From NCBI RefSeq assembly GCF_003324565.1, contig NZ_QOLA01000012.1, forward strand, positions 124,001-188,000: DNA of 64,000 nucleotides, given 5' to 3'. The translations under genes were made by a program, and so were the position numbers. This document shows, piece by piece, positions 16,804 to 25,875 of the stretch; positions within the stretch are counted from its first letter, which is position 1; the number at the start of each line of letters is the position of its first letter. Source of the DNA: Streptomyces sp. SDr-06 (GTDB taxonomy: Bacteria; Actinomycetota; Actinomycetes; Streptomycetales; Streptomycetaceae). The notes under the pieces were generated by a model, which searched no databases, was not told where the DNA came from, and worked only from the letters and a program-made list of their open reading frames with translations.

Positions 16804-17313
16804 ATGACGCAGACGTTGCTCGACCAGGCCCTTGTCGAGGAGGCCACCAAGAAGTCCGGGCTCATCTGGGTGCGCGGCACCGGGGTGGCCGAGCGGGCCC
16901 TGTGGCACGTGTGGCTCGACGGCGCGGCCCATGTCGTGGGCGGCGGCCCGGGCGAGCAGCCGCTCGACGGGCTCGCGGACGGTGGCACCGCGCAGGTGAC
17001 GGTCCGCTCCAAGGACAAGGGCGGCCGTCTGGTGGCGTGGACCGCCGCGATCTCCGAGATCCCGGCGGGCGGCGAGGCGTGGGACACCGCGATCGCCGAG
17101 CTGAAGGGCAAGCGCCTCAACGCCCCGGACGGCGAGGCGATGCCGGCCCGCTGGGCGCGCGAGTGCCGGCTGCTGCGCCTGACCCCGACCGGCCCGCTCG
17201 GCGCGGCCCCCGAAGGCTCCCTGGCCACGCCCCCGGTGGCGACCCCGGCCACGACCCGGCACCCGGTGCCCGCGGCCCTGCCCAGCCTGCTGTTCCGGCG
17301 CAAGCGGCGCTGA
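16804..17313 (+). CDS. conserved hypothetical protein, 169 aa
   Basis: A 169-residue soluble protein starting MTQTLLDQALVEEATKKSG. The middle (WHVWLDGAAHVVGGGPGEQP, then QVTVRSKDKGGRLVAW) suggests a small beta-barrel like the split-barrel flavin or PPOX folds, which is only a guess. It ends in a Pro/Ala linker and a basic tail FRRKRR. Start ATG 16804. Convergent with the lipoprotein gene, 19 nt apart. Confidence 0.7.
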   Translation: MTQTLLDQALVEEATKKSGLIWVRGTGVAERALWHVWLDGAAHVVGGGPGEQPLDGLADGGTAQVTVRSKDKGGRLVAWTAAISEIPAGGEAWDTAIAELKGKRLNAPDGEAMPARWARECRLLRLTPTGPLGAAPEGSLATPPVATPATTRHPVPAALPSLLFRRKRR

Positions 17314-17332
17314 ACCGCGGCGGCGCCCCGGG

Positions 17333-18106
17333 TCAGGTCTTGGGGAGCTGCTGGCCGTAGTCCACGGTGTCGCCCTTGGCCGGGGGCGCGAGCGGGAAGT
17401 CCTTGTTCCAGTCGGCCAGTTCGAGGACGCCCGCCCCGCCGGCCCGCTCGAAGCGCAAGGGGTAGGGCGTCCCCTGGAGGGCGACGTCGAGGGTGCCGCC
17501 CTCGCCGTCCTTGCCCGCCGCGATCCGTACCGTACGGACCTTGCCGACCTCGGCCCGGTCGCCCTTGGACAGCGCGCCCTGAAGCCCGAGCATCCCCTTG
17601 AGCAGGACCGCCTTCTCGGTGAACCCGCGCAGTTGCTGGTAGGCCGGATCCCCCGAGGGCACCTTGACGTACTTGTCGTCGAGCTTGCCCGCCGCCGAGG
17701 CCGCGCCGCCCGAGCCGCCGGAGCCGCTGTGCGACCAGAACCCCGCGTCGGCCTTGAGGAACAGGTCGTCCCCCACCCGCAGCAGCCCGAAGGTGCTCTT
17801 CTGCGAGGTGACCGTGCCCGTACCGCCGCTGCCCTTCAGCCTCATGTCGATCTTGTACGAGCCGCCCTTGCTGACCAGCGTCCCCGACAGGCGCACCGCG
17901 TCGGCGCCGTCGGCCGCCGTGCGCGCCTTGTTCTCGATCTCGGTCGCGGACAGCTTGCCGACGCCGTTGGTCCCCTCGTCCGGGTCCGAACCGCAGGCGG
18001 TGAGCGCCGCGGCGAGCCCCGCGCACAGCGCGACGGGCAGAGCGGCCCGACGGGCCCGTACCCGCACGGGCAGGAGGGATGAGATCACCGGCGCGCTGCC
18101 TCTCAC
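17333..18106 (-). CDS. predicted lipoprotein, LppX/LprG-like
   Basis: A 257-residue exported lipoprotein. The signal peptide (basic RVRARR, hydrophobic LPVALCAGLAAAL) ends in lipobox LTAC with Cys38. The mature part is of the LolA/LprG kind: repeated beta-strands such as VRLSGTLVSKGGSYKIDMRL and LLRVGDDLFLKAD. Proteins of this shape hold lipids or act at the cell envelope. GTG 18106 is the outermost start; a GTG closer to the signal is possible. Convergent with the 169-aa gene and divergent from the MgtE-N gene. Confidence 0.8.
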   Translation of the reverse strand: MRGSAPVISSLLPVRVRARRAALPVALCAGLAAALTACGSDPDEGTNGVGKLSATEIENKARTAADGADAVRLSGTLVSKGGSYKIDMRLKGSGGTGTVTSQKSTFGLLRVGDDLFLKADAGFWSHSGSGGSGGAASAAGKLDDKYVKVPSGDPAYQQLRGFTEKAVLLKGMLGLQGALSKGDRAEVGKVRTVRIAAGKDGEGGTLDVALQGTPYPLRFERAGGAGVLELADWNKDFPLAPPAKGDTVDYGQQLPKT

Positions 18107-18279
18107 ACAGATGTAGGGGGTCGGCAGTCCGCACCCTACCCGCAGTGTCTAGGCTGCTCGGCAGAGCGCCGGACGGACGACCCGCAAGGGCGTACCCCCT
18201 CGCCGGCGGCTAGCCTGAAACCCTTGTCCCGCAGCGATGTCGGCGGTGCGGAGCAACCCGATCAGAAGGAGGCGCTCGT

Positions 18280-19557
18280 ATGGCGGCAGGCGCCCCCCGG
18301 GTCTTCGTCTCACACCTCTCCGGCGTCGCCGTCTTCGACCCCAACGGCGACCAGGTCGGCCGGGTGCGGGACCTGGTGGCGATGCTGCGGGTCGGCCGCA
18401 GGCCTCCCCGGCTGCTCGGCATCGTCGTCGAGGTGGCCGGCCGCAGGCTGATCTTCCTGCCCATGACCCGGGTCACCGGGGTGGAGTCGGGCCAGGTCAT
18501 CACGACCGGCGTCGTCAACCTGCGCCGCTTCGAGCAGCGCCCCACCGAGCGCCTCGTGCTCGGCGAGCTGCTCGACCGCCGGGTCACCCTCGTCGAGAAC
18601 GGCGAGCAGGTGACCGTCCTGGACGTCGCCATCCAGCAGCTGCCGGCCCGCCGCGACTGGGAGATCGACAAGGTCTTCGTCCGCCGCGGCAAGTCGGGCG
18701 CGCTGCGCCGCAAGGGCGAGACGCTGACCGTCGAGTGGTCGGCCGTCACCGGGTTCTCCCTGGAGGAGCACGGCCAGGGCGCCGAGAACCTGGTCGCCAC
18801 CTTCGAGCAGCTGCGCCCCGCCGACCTCGCCAACGTCATGCACCACCTGTCACCCAAACGGCGTGCCGAGGTGGCCGCGGCGCTGGACGACGACCGGCTG
18901 GCCGACGTCCTGGAAGAGCTGCCCGACGACGACCAGGTGGAGATCCTCGGCAAGCTGAAGGACGAGCGGGCCGCCGACGTCCTGGAGGCGATGGACCCGG
19001 ACGACGCCGCCGACCTGCTCTCCGAGCTGCCCGAGGAGGACAAGGAGCGCCTGCTCACGCTGATGCAGCCGGACGACGCGGCCGACGTGCGCCGCCTCCT
19101 GTCCTACGAGGAGCGCACCGCGGGCGGCCTGATGACGACCGAGCCGATCGTGCTGCGCCCGGACGCCACGGTCGCCGACGCCCTGGCCCGGGTGCGCCAG
19201 CAGGACCTCTCCCCCGCGCTCGCCGCCCAGGTGTACGTGTGCCGGCCGCCGGACGAGACGCCGACCGGCAAGTACCTGGGCACGGTGCACTTCCAGCGGC
19301 TGCTGAGGGAGCCGCCGTTCGCGCTGGTCAGCTCGGTGGTGGACAGCGATCTGAAGCCGCTGCCGCCGAACGCCTCGCTGCCGTCGGTGACCAGCTTCCT
19401 CGCCGCGTACAACATGGTCGCCGCGCCCGTGGTGGACGAGAGCGGCTCGCTGCTCGGCGCCGTGACCGTCGACGACGTGCTCGACCACCTGCTGCCGGAC
19501 GACTGGCGCGAGACGGAGTTCCACGGGCCGGAGGGGGTACCGGATGGGCGGCACTGA
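18280..19557 (+). CDS. MgtE intracellular domain and CBS protein without membrane part
   Basis: A 425-residue protein built like the cytosolic half of an MgtE Mg2+ channel. A PRC-barrel-like N-terminus (FVSHLSGVAVFDPNGDQVGRV) precedes an MgtE-N superhelix of acidic repeats (LADVLEELPDDDQVEIL; AADLLSELPEEDKERLL). A CBS pair follows: TAGGLMTTEPIVLRPDATV and the C-terminal APVVDESGSLLGAVTVDDVL. The five membrane helices of MgtE are absent. AAGGAGG precedes ATG 18280. It overlaps the DUF1003 gene by 14 nt. A Mg2+-sensing partner role is inferred; a similar gene occurs near Rv1232c. Confidence 0.88.
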   Translation: MAAGAPRVFVSHLSGVAVFDPNGDQVGRVRDLVAMLRVGRRPPRLLGIVVEVAGRRLIFLPMTRVTGVESGQVITTGVVNLRRFEQRPTERLVLGELLDRRVTLVENGEQVTVLDVAIQQLPARRDWEIDKVFVRRGKSGALRRKGETLTVEWSAVTGFSLEEHGQGAENLVATFEQLRPADLANVMHHLSPKRRAEVAAALDDDRLADVLEELPDDDQVEILGKLKDERAADVLEAMDPDDAADLLSELPEEDKERLLTLMQPDDAADVRRLLSYEERTAGGLMTTEPIVLRPDATVADALARVRQQDLSPALAAQVYVCRPPDETPTGKYLGTVHFQRLLREPPFALVSSVVDSDLKPLPPNASLPSVTSFLAAYNMVAAPVVDESGSLLGAVTVDDVLDHLLPDDWRETEFHGPEGVPDGRH

Positions 19558-20119
19558 CCGGGCGGAGGAGCGCACCCGCGCGAGCGGCGCGAGCGCGCTG
19601 CCGCGCGGCCGCACCCGGCTCGACCAGCCGCGCGCGCCGCGCGTGAAGCTGCTCCCGGAGTGGGACCCCGAGGCGTTCGGCCGGTTCAGCGAGCGGATCG
19701 CCCGCTTCCTCGGCACCGGGCGGTTCATCGTCTGGATGACCCTGATCATCATCCTGTGGGTCGCCTGGAACATCTTCGCGCCGAGCAATCTGCGCTTCGA
19801 CAACTACCCGTTCATCTTCCTCACGCTCGCCCTGTCGCTCCAGGCCTCGTACGCGGCCCCGCTGATCCTGCTCGCGCAGAACCGGCAGGACGACCGCGAC
19901 CGGGTCACCCACGAGCAGGACCGCAAGCAGAACGAGCGGTCCATCGCCGACACCGAGTACCTCACCCGTGAAATCGCGGCGCTCAGGATGGGCCTCGGCG
20001 AGGTGGCCACCCGCGACTGGATCCGCTCCGAACTCCAGGACCTGGTCAAGGAGATGGAGGAGCGCCGGAACCTATTCCCGCCGGAGCGCTCCTACGGACG
20101 TGACGAAGGCGACCGCTGA
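19544..20119 (+). CDS. DUF1003 membrane protein
   Basis: A 191-residue protein with a basic N-terminus, then two close membrane helices (TGRFIVWMTLIIILWVAWN and IFLTLALSLQASYAAPLILL). A charged, helical C-terminus follows (NRQDDRDRVTHEQDRKQNE), the pattern of DUF1003 (PF06210). The ATG lies inside the end of the MgtE-N/CBS gene, so translation is probably coupled. The pair may form a membrane complex. The mrp gene follows after 44 nt on the same strand. Confidence 0.87.
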   Translation: MGGTDRAEERTRASGASALPRGRTRLDQPRAPRVKLLPEWDPEAFGRFSERIARFLGTGRFIVWMTLIIILWVAWNIFAPSNLRFDNYPFIFLTLALSLQASYAAPLILLAQNRQDDRDRVTHEQDRKQNERSIADTEYLTREIAALRMGLGEVATRDWIRSELQDLVKEMEERRNLFPPERSYGRDEGDR

Positions 20120-20163
20120 CAGGGCTTTCCGTACGGTGCGGTAGGCGCCGTACCATCGACCGT

Positions 20164-21297
20164 ATGGCTACGGAAGACGCGGTGCTTGAGGCACTGGCGA
20201 CGGTGAACGACCCCGAGATCCACCGACCGATCACTGAACTCGGCATGGTCAAATCGGTCGAGATCGGCACGGACGGGGCGGTTGCCGTCACGGTGTACCT
20301 GACCGTCTCCGGCTGCCCGATGCGCGAGACCATCACCAAGAACGTGACGGACGCGGTCGAGCGGGTCGAGGGCGTCAGCCGCGTCGACGTGACGCTCGAC
20401 GTGATGAGCGACGAGCAGCGCAAGGAGCTCGCGGCCTCGCTGCGCGGCGGCACCGCCGAGCGCGAGGTGCCTTTCGCCAAGCCCGGCTCGCTGACCCGCG
20501 TCTACGCGGTCGCCTCCGGCAAGGGCGGCGTGGGCAAGTCCTCGGTGACGGTGAACCTGGCCGCCGCGATGGCGGCGGACGGGCTGAAGGTCGGTGTCGT
20601 GGACGCCGACATCTACGGCCACTCCGTGCCCCGCATGCTGGGCGCCGACGGCAGGCCCACCCAGGTCGAGAACATGATCATGCCACCGTCCGCGAATGGC
20701 GTGAAGGTCATCTCCATCGGCATGTTCACGCCGGGCAACGCGCCCGTCGTGTGGCGCGGCCCGATGCTCCACCGCGCCCTCCAGCAGTTCCTCGCCGACG
20801 TGTACTGGGGCGACCTGGACGTGCTGCTGCTCGACCTTCCGCCGGGCACCGGTGACATCGCGATCTCCGTGGCGCAGCTGGTCCCCAACGCCGAGATCCT
20901 CGTCGTGACCACCCCGCAGCAGGCCGCGGCCGAGGTCGCCGAGCGCGCCGGGTCCATCGCCGTGCAGACCCACCAGAAGATCGTCGGCGTGGTCGAGAAC
21001 ATGGCCGGGCTGCCCTGCCCGCACTGCGACGAGATGGTCGACGTGTTCGGCACGGGCGGCGGCCAGAAGGTCGCCGACGGCCTGACGAAGACGACCGGCG
21101 CCACCGTGCCGGTGCTGGGCTCCATCCCGATCGACGTCCGCCTGCGCGAGGGCGGCGACGACGGCCGCCCGGTCGTCCTGTCCAACCCGGACTCCCCCGC
21201 CGGCGCGGCCCTGCGCGCCATCGCGGGCAAGCTGGGCGGCCGCGCCCGCGGCCTGTCGGGCATGTCGCTCGGGATCACCCCGCGCAACAAGTTCTAG
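20164..21297 (+). CDS. Mrp/NBP35 family Fe-S cluster carrier ATPase
   Basis: A 377-residue P-loop ATPase that carries Fe-S clusters to target proteins. An N-terminal MIP18/DUF59 domain (about 5-85, with SGCPM) precedes the deviant Walker A GKGGVGKS (119-126), DADIYGHSVPRML, DLPPGTGD and the cluster-binding CPHC (Cys285, Cys288). Start ATG 20164. Downstream is a strong terminator. The order MgtE-N, DUF1003, mrp matches the mycobacterial block that includes Rv1229c mrp. Confidence 0.92.
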   Translation: MATEDAVLEALATVNDPEIHRPITELGMVKSVEIGTDGAVAVTVYLTVSGCPMRETITKNVTDAVERVEGVSRVDVTLDVMSDEQRKELAASLRGGTAEREVPFAKPGSLTRVYAVASGKGGVGKSSVTVNLAAAMAADGLKVGVVDADIYGHSVPRMLGADGRPTQVENMIMPPSANGVKVISIGMFTPGNAPVVWRGPMLHRALQQFLADVYWGDLDVLLLDLPPGTGDIAISVAQLVPNAEILVVTTPQQAAAEVAERAGSIAVQTHQKIVGVVENMAGLPCPHCDEMVDVFGTGGGQKVADGLTKTTGATVPVLGSIPIDVRLREGGDDGRPVVLSNPDSPAGAALRAIAGKLGGRARGLSGMSLGITPRNKF

Positions 21298-21311
21298 CCC
21301 GCCCACGGCAC

Positions 21312-21350
21312 GCGTAAGGGGCGCCTCGCTACTGCGGGCGCCCCTTACGC
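21312..21350. terminator. bidirectional hairpin terminator
   Basis: Perfect 14-bp stem (21312-21325 with 21337-21350), 11-nt loop, 15 nt after the mrp stop and before the convergent 228-aa gene. Confidence 0.85.
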
Positions 21351-21440
21351 ATGTGAGTGCATCGGCTTACGCAGCCGTCATGGGCGGCGCATACCGCGGT
21401 CGGCCGGGGCCGGGCACCGCGTACGGCCGCCCGTCCGTCC

Positions 21441-22127
21441 TCACGCGTACGAGGCGATGTCCTTGACCACCGAGAAGCCGAGCCCGTACGCGCTCAGGCC
21501 GCGCCCGTACGCTCCCAGGTGCACGCCGCCCTGCGCGGAGCCGGCCAGGATCCAGCCGAACTCGGACTCGCGGTAGTGGAAGTCGGTCGGCACGCCGTCG
21601 ACGGGGAGCGAGAGGGTCGACCAGTCGGAGCCGTCCAGGTCGTCGGCGAGCTCCCAGGCCGTCTCGGTCTGCTGGTCCAGCCACTCGCCGCGCCGCACGT
21701 GGTCCATCTGCGCGGGCCAGGTGAAGGCCAGCAGCCCCGAGCCCGCGAGCCAGGCCGCCGAGGAGACCGAGGTGGCCTCCAGGACACCCGTGCCGTCGCC
21801 GCTGCGGCGCACCGGGTTCGCCGGGATGCTCACGACCACCGCGAACCGGTCCCGGTCGGCCCCGGATTTCGCCGCCGCCTCGGGCCGTATCGACGGCTCG
21901 TCGCCGTGGCCGATCGAGCCGTGCTGGACGGTGCCGTCGGCGGCCTGCGCCACCTGCATCAGCCAGCGCGGCCCGGTGAACGCCTCGTCGAGGCCGTACC
22001 AGGGGAAGGGCGCGCGCAGAAAGCCGTCGACCGTACGCCGGGCCGCCGGCACTCCCTCCGGTGTGGACTGGGTGCCCTCGGGCGCCCCTTGAGGGGACTG
22101 CCCCGCTACCCGGCTTGTCGTCTCCAT
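21441..22127 (-). CDS. hypothetical protein, 228 aa
   Basis: A 228-residue protein starting METTSRVAGQSPQG, with no signal peptide or membrane helix. Trp, Asp and Gly are frequent (PFPWYGLDEAF; SGLLAFTWPAQMDHV; ESEFGWILAGSAQGGV). I do not recognise the family. It lies downstream of tatB on the same strand, separated by 132 nt, and its homologs seem to keep this place between mrp and tatB in Streptomyces. Confidence 0.7.
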   Translation of the reverse strand: METTSRVAGQSPQGAPEGTQSTPEGVPAARRTVDGFLRAPFPWYGLDEAFTGPRWLMQVAQAADGTVQHGSIGHGDEPSIRPEAAAKSGADRDRFAVVVSIPANPVRRSGDGTGVLEATSVSSAAWLAGSGLLAFTWPAQMDHVRRGEWLDQQTETAWELADDLDGSDWSTLSLPVDGVPTDFHYRESEFGWILAGSAQGGVHLGAYGRGLSAYGLGFSVVKDIASYA

Positions 22128-22259
22128 CTGCCCGGCCGCCTCCTAGATCAGTAGCGTCCGGAGCGGCCCGCCCCCCTCGGGCGTCCTGGCTGCCGGACAG
22201 ATGGAGGATAGCCACCTCGGCGCGGCTCGCCGGAAAAGCGCATGTGGGATTGGCGTGTA

Positions 22260-22709
22260 TCAGGTGGCGTCGGCGTCGAACGGGGGGCGCTCGCCCGGCG
22301 CCAGCTGCTCGCGCTTCTTGAGCAGGTCGGGGGTGGCCCCCGAGCCGTTCGCCGAGCCGTTGGCGGCGGTGGTGGCGGCCGATTCGCGGCCGTGCACGGC
22401 GTCCGCGACCTCTTCCATGTCCTTGCGGAGGTCGAAGCTGTTGCGGATCTCCTTGAGCCCCAGGTCGTCGTTGTCCATGAGCTGCTTGCGGACGAACGTC
22501 TTGGGGTTGAGGTCCTCGAACTCGAAGTCCTTGAACTCGGGCCCGAGCTCCGCCCGGATGTCCTGCTTGGCGCTCTCGGAGAAGCTCCGCACCTTGCGGA
22601 TCATGTTCGAGACGTCCTGGATCAGCTTGGGCAGCTTGTCCGGGCCGAAGATGAGCACAGCGAGGACCACGAGTGTGACCAGCTCCATGGGCCCGATGTC
22701 GTTGAACAC
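22260..22709 (-). CDS. tatB: Sec-independent protein translocase TatB
   Basis: A 149-residue component of the twin-arginine translocase that binds signal peptides together with TatC. One N-terminal membrane helix (ELVTLVVLAVLIFGPDKLP, with the conserved FGP and Pro hinge) is followed by an amphipathic helix (IQDVSNMIRKVRSF) and a charged tail. GTG 22709 gives MFNDIGP. It follows htrA, anti-sigma and sigE on the same strand, the order seen with Rv1221-Rv1224. Confidence 0.93.
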   Translation of the reverse strand: MFNDIGPMELVTLVVLAVLIFGPDKLPKLIQDVSNMIRKVRSFSESAKQDIRAELGPEFKDFEFEDLNPKTFVRKQLMDNDDLGLKEIRNSFDLRKDMEEVADAVHGRESAATTAANGSANGSGATPDLLKKREQLAPGERPPFDADAT

Positions 22710-22890
22710 CCGCTGCTCCTCGTGTTCTCAGTGCTCGCGATCTCGGCGCTTGTTTCCCAGCTCCGCGTCCAGTCATGGACCGCTCCACGGTACCCGGCCG
22801 AACTGTCGCGGCGGTACCCGCGGGGTGACCTTTGGGCATCGGTCCGGGGCCGCTGGGACCACCGGTCCCGCGCGGCCCCGGACCGGGCGG

Positions 22891-24780
22891 TCAGGACGCG
22901 GAGCCGAGCGTCAGCGTGAGGTCCTGCTGCTTGCCGTCCCGCTGCACGGTCAGCCTGAGCCGGTCGCCAGGGCGGTGGGCGCGGATCTTCACTATCAACT
23001 CCTCGCCGCTGTGCACCCGCTGGCCGTCCACCTTGGTGATCACGTCCTGCGGTTTGACGCCCGCCTTGGCGCCGGGGCCGTCGGGCGTGACGGACGGCTT
23101 GCCGTCGCTCGCCTTGTCGCCGACGCGGGCGCCGTCGCCGGTGAACTTCATGTCGAGCGTGACACCGATCACCGGGTGCGTGGCCTTGCCCGTGTTGATC
23201 AGCTCCTCGGCGACCCGCTTGGCCTGGTTGACCGGTATGGCGAAGCCCAGCCCGATCGAGCCGGCCTGGCCACCGCCGCCCTCCGCGCTGCCGCTCCCGG
23301 CCGACCTGATGGCGCTGTTGATCCCGATGACGCGGGCCTTGGAGTCGACGAGCGGGCCGCCGGAGTTGCCCGGGTTGATGGGGGCGTCGGTCTGGAGCGC
23401 GTCGACATAGCTGACGTCGCTGCCGTCACCGCTCTCGCCCCCGGCCGTGATCGGGCGTTCCTTGGCGCTGATGATGCCCGAGGTCACCGTGTTGGAGAGG
23501 TCGAAGGGCGCCCCGATGGCCACCACCGGGTCGCCGACCAGGACGTTGTCCGAGTTGCCGAGCGGCAGCGGCTTCATGCCCGAGACCCCGTCGACCTTGA
23601 CGACGGCGAGGTCGTACCCGCTGTCCCGGCCGACCACCTGGGCGGGCGCGCTCTCGCCCCCGCTGAAGGTCACCGAGATCTTTCCCGAGCCCCCGGCGGG
23701 CTGGACGACATGGTTGTTGGTCAGGATGTGGCCGGCGTTGTCGAGGACGAAGCCGGTGCCGGTGCCGGACTCGGTGGCCCCGGTGACATGGATGGTGACC
23801 ACGCTCGGCAACGCGCTCGCGGCGATCCCGGCGACGCTGTCCGGCGCCCGGCCCAGCGGCTCCTTGCCGGCCTGCGGCAGCCGTACGTCGGTGATGCCGC
23901 CGTTGCGCTCGACGTACGCGCCCACGCCACCGCCGATGCCCCCGGCGACCAGGGCGAGCAGCACCGCGCCGACCAGCAGCGCCCCGCGCCGCCGCTTCCT
24001 CGGCTCCGGCTGCCCGGGCCTGCTGAGCGGCTCACCGGGCGCGCTCCAGGGGTCGTACTGCAACCACTGGGAGGCGGGCGGCCCCGCGGGAGCGGGAGGC
24101 GCGCCGTACGAGGACTGCGGCGCGGGCCCCTGAGCGTCGGGGGCCTGCGCGGCGGGCCCCTGAGGTGCGGGGATCTGCGGGGCCGCGTAGGCGGGCTGCT
24201 GGGGCAGCGCGGTGCCGCCCGGCGGCGTCGGCACCGGACGCTGCACCGGAGGCGCGGGCGCCCAGGGCCCCGGCCCACCGTAGGGAGGCGTGCCGTAGGG
24301 ATCGGGGGCGTGCAGGGGCCCCGGCCGGGGCGCGGCGGCCTCGGCGACCGGGGCGGCGCCGGGCTCCGGGCGTATGTCCTCCACCTCGGTGACAGGACCC
24401 GCGTCCTGGTTGGAAGGGGCCGCCTCCACGGGCGCGGGGTGCGCGTCGGCCGCCGCGCTCGGCTGCGGCGGAACGGGCGGCGCGGGGTGCGCGTCGGCTA
24501 CCGGCCCGGCGTCCTGGTCCGGAAGGGCCGCCTCCACAGGCACGTGGGGCGCGTCGGCGCCCGCGCCCGGCTGCGGCGGAACGGGCGGCGCGGGGTGCGC
24601 GTCGGCCGCCGCGCTCGGCTTTGCCTGCTCGGCGGATGGGGTCGGCGGGGCCAAGTCGTAGGCGTCGTCCGGGAGTTCGGCGGGCGGGGCCGTCGGCGCG
24701 GGGCCGGTGTCGCTGGGGCGGACTGCCTGCGGACGGCTCCACCACTTGGGCTTCGGCCCGGTGGGCTTCTGCTCGTTCAT
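22891..24780 (-). CDS. HtrA/DegP-like serine protease with PDZ domain
   Basis: A 629-residue membrane-anchored protease of family S1C acting on misfolded envelope proteins. A 260-residue cytoplasmic Pro/Ala-rich part comes first, with ADAHPAPPVPPQP present twice (59-71, 95-107). Next are the membrane helix (about 266-289), the trypsin-like domain with His357 (TNNHVV), Asp390 (GYDLAVV) and Ser473 (NPGNSGGPL), and one PDZ domain (about 535-620). ATG 24780 has GGGGAGAG in front. It is next to the sigma E and anti-sigma genes, so it may belong to the same stress response or process the anti-sigma factor. Confidence 0.92.
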   Translation of the reverse strand: MNEQKPTGPKPKWWSRPQAVRPSDTGPAPTAPPAELPDDAYDLAPPTPSAEQAKPSAAADAHPAPPVPPQPGAGADAPHVPVEAALPDQDAGPVADAHPAPPVPPQPSAAADAHPAPVEAAPSNQDAGPVTEVEDIRPEPGAAPVAEAAAPRPGPLHAPDPYGTPPYGGPGPWAPAPPVQRPVPTPPGGTALPQQPAYAAPQIPAPQGPAAQAPDAQGPAPQSSYGAPPAPAGPPASQWLQYDPWSAPGEPLSRPGQPEPRKRRRGALLVGAVLLALVAGGIGGGVGAYVERNGGITDVRLPQAGKEPLGRAPDSVAGIAASALPSVVTIHVTGATESGTGTGFVLDNAGHILTNNHVVQPAGGSGKISVTFSGGESAPAQVVGRDSGYDLAVVKVDGVSGMKPLPLGNSDNVLVGDPVVAIGAPFDLSNTVTSGIISAKERPITAGGESGDGSDVSYVDALQTDAPINPGNSGGPLVDSKARVIGINSAIRSAGSGSAEGGGGQAGSIGLGFAIPVNQAKRVAEELINTGKATHPVIGVTLDMKFTGDGARVGDKASDGKPSVTPDGPGAKAGVKPQDVITKVDGQRVHSGEELIVKIRAHRPGDRLRLTVQRDGKQQDLTLTLGSAS

Positions 24781-24870
24781 GCTCTCCCCGCAACTGGCTG
24801 CCCTGCGTGCTCCCATGAGCACCCCTCCCCCGGATTCAACCAGGTCGCCGGAGGCGACGGCAGGGCACGG

Positions 24871-25875
24871 TCAGCGTCGGGCGGTCAGCGGGAGCCCGGA
24901 CGCCACCGGAGCCGCCGACCGCGCCGGCGCCTTCGGGATCGCGGAGGGGGCGACGGCGAGCACCGCGGCCGTGAGGTCCGTCGTGGTCAGCGGGAGCGTC
25001 GCCACGGCCGGCCGTATCAACGGGGGCAGGGACGAGCCGTTCAGCCGGGCGGCCGGGAAGGCGCCACCCAGCGGCTGGACGGGCCGGTTCTGCGGCTGGA
25101 CGGGCCCGTTCTGCGCGGGCATCCCGTTGAGGCCGCGCGGGCCGGGCGTGACCGGGGCCGTGGGCTGGGCGGCCATGGCCGAGAGGAACCCGGCCGCGGC
25201 GCCACCGCGCCGCCGGTCCTCGGCCGAACCGCCGCTCGGCGCCGCACTGCTGGAGCGCAGCGGCACCACGTTGCTGCCCCCGCTCGCGGCCCGGGCGCCG
25301 GACGTCGAGCTCAGCGGCAGGGTGCCGCCCAGCGCGATCGCGGCCAGGGACACGGCGCTCGCGGCGGCGAAGGCGAATCTGCGGCCCCGCCATCCCGGGC
25401 CCGGCCGGTCCTGCTCGGATCTGTCCACCTCGTGGATGCGGAAGCCGCCGCTCAGCCCGTCGGGCAGCGCCGCGGCGTGGGAACCGACCGGGAGGTAGCC
25501 GAAGCCGCCCGAGCGGGGAACGCGCGGGTCCCGGGGGCCGCCCGCACTGGGGGTCAGCACCCCGAATCCTTCGAAGAACCCGTCGGCCTGGCGCCCCCCG
25601 CCGAACGGTCCCCCGGAGCCGTCGTCGTCACCCCCGGTGCCGGCGGGCAGCCCCTGGAGCCGGGCCAGAAAGCCCTCCGAGGGCGGCGGCGGGGCCGCCT
25701 GGGCGAAGACGTTCTTCAGGTTGCGCTGGGCGTCGGCCTCCGCCTTGCACTTGGCGCAGGTCGCCAGATGGGACAGGACACGCTCGCGGGCGTCGTGGTT
25801 CAGCTCGCCGTCGACCAGGGCGGCGAGCCGGTCCCCGAGGTGCTGTTCCGCCGGGGTGGGACTCGAACCACTCAC
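24871..25875 (-). CDS. anti-sigma factor, zinc-finger type (RseA-like)
   Basis: A 334-residue anti-sigma factor. The ZAS motif His36-x3-Cys40-x2-Cys43 is in HLATCAKC near the N-terminus. A Gly/Pro-rich linker leads to one membrane helix (about 170-187, FAFAAASAVSLAAIALGG), and a long Ser/Ala/Pro external part follows. Its GTG start overlaps the sigE stop in GTGA, so the two are translated together, the usual sign of a cognate pair. Mycobacterial RseA is much shorter; the external extension is a Streptomyces feature. Confidence 0.9.
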   Translation of the reverse strand: MSGSSPTPAEQHLGDRLAALVDGELNHDARERVLSHLATCAKCKAEADAQRNLKNVFAQAAPPPPSEGFLARLQGLPAGTGGDDDGSGGPFGGGRQADGFFEGFGVLTPSAGGPRDPRVPRSGGFGYLPVGSHAAALPDGLSGGFRIHEVDRSEQDRPGPGWRGRRFAFAAASAVSLAAIALGGTLPLSSTSGARAASGGSNVVPLRSSSAAPSGGSAEDRRRGGAAAGFLSAMAAQPTAPVTPGPRGLNGMPAQNGPVQPQNRPVQPLGGAFPAARLNGSSLPPLIRPAVATLPLTTTDLTAAVLAVAPSAIPKAPARSAAPVASGLPLTARR

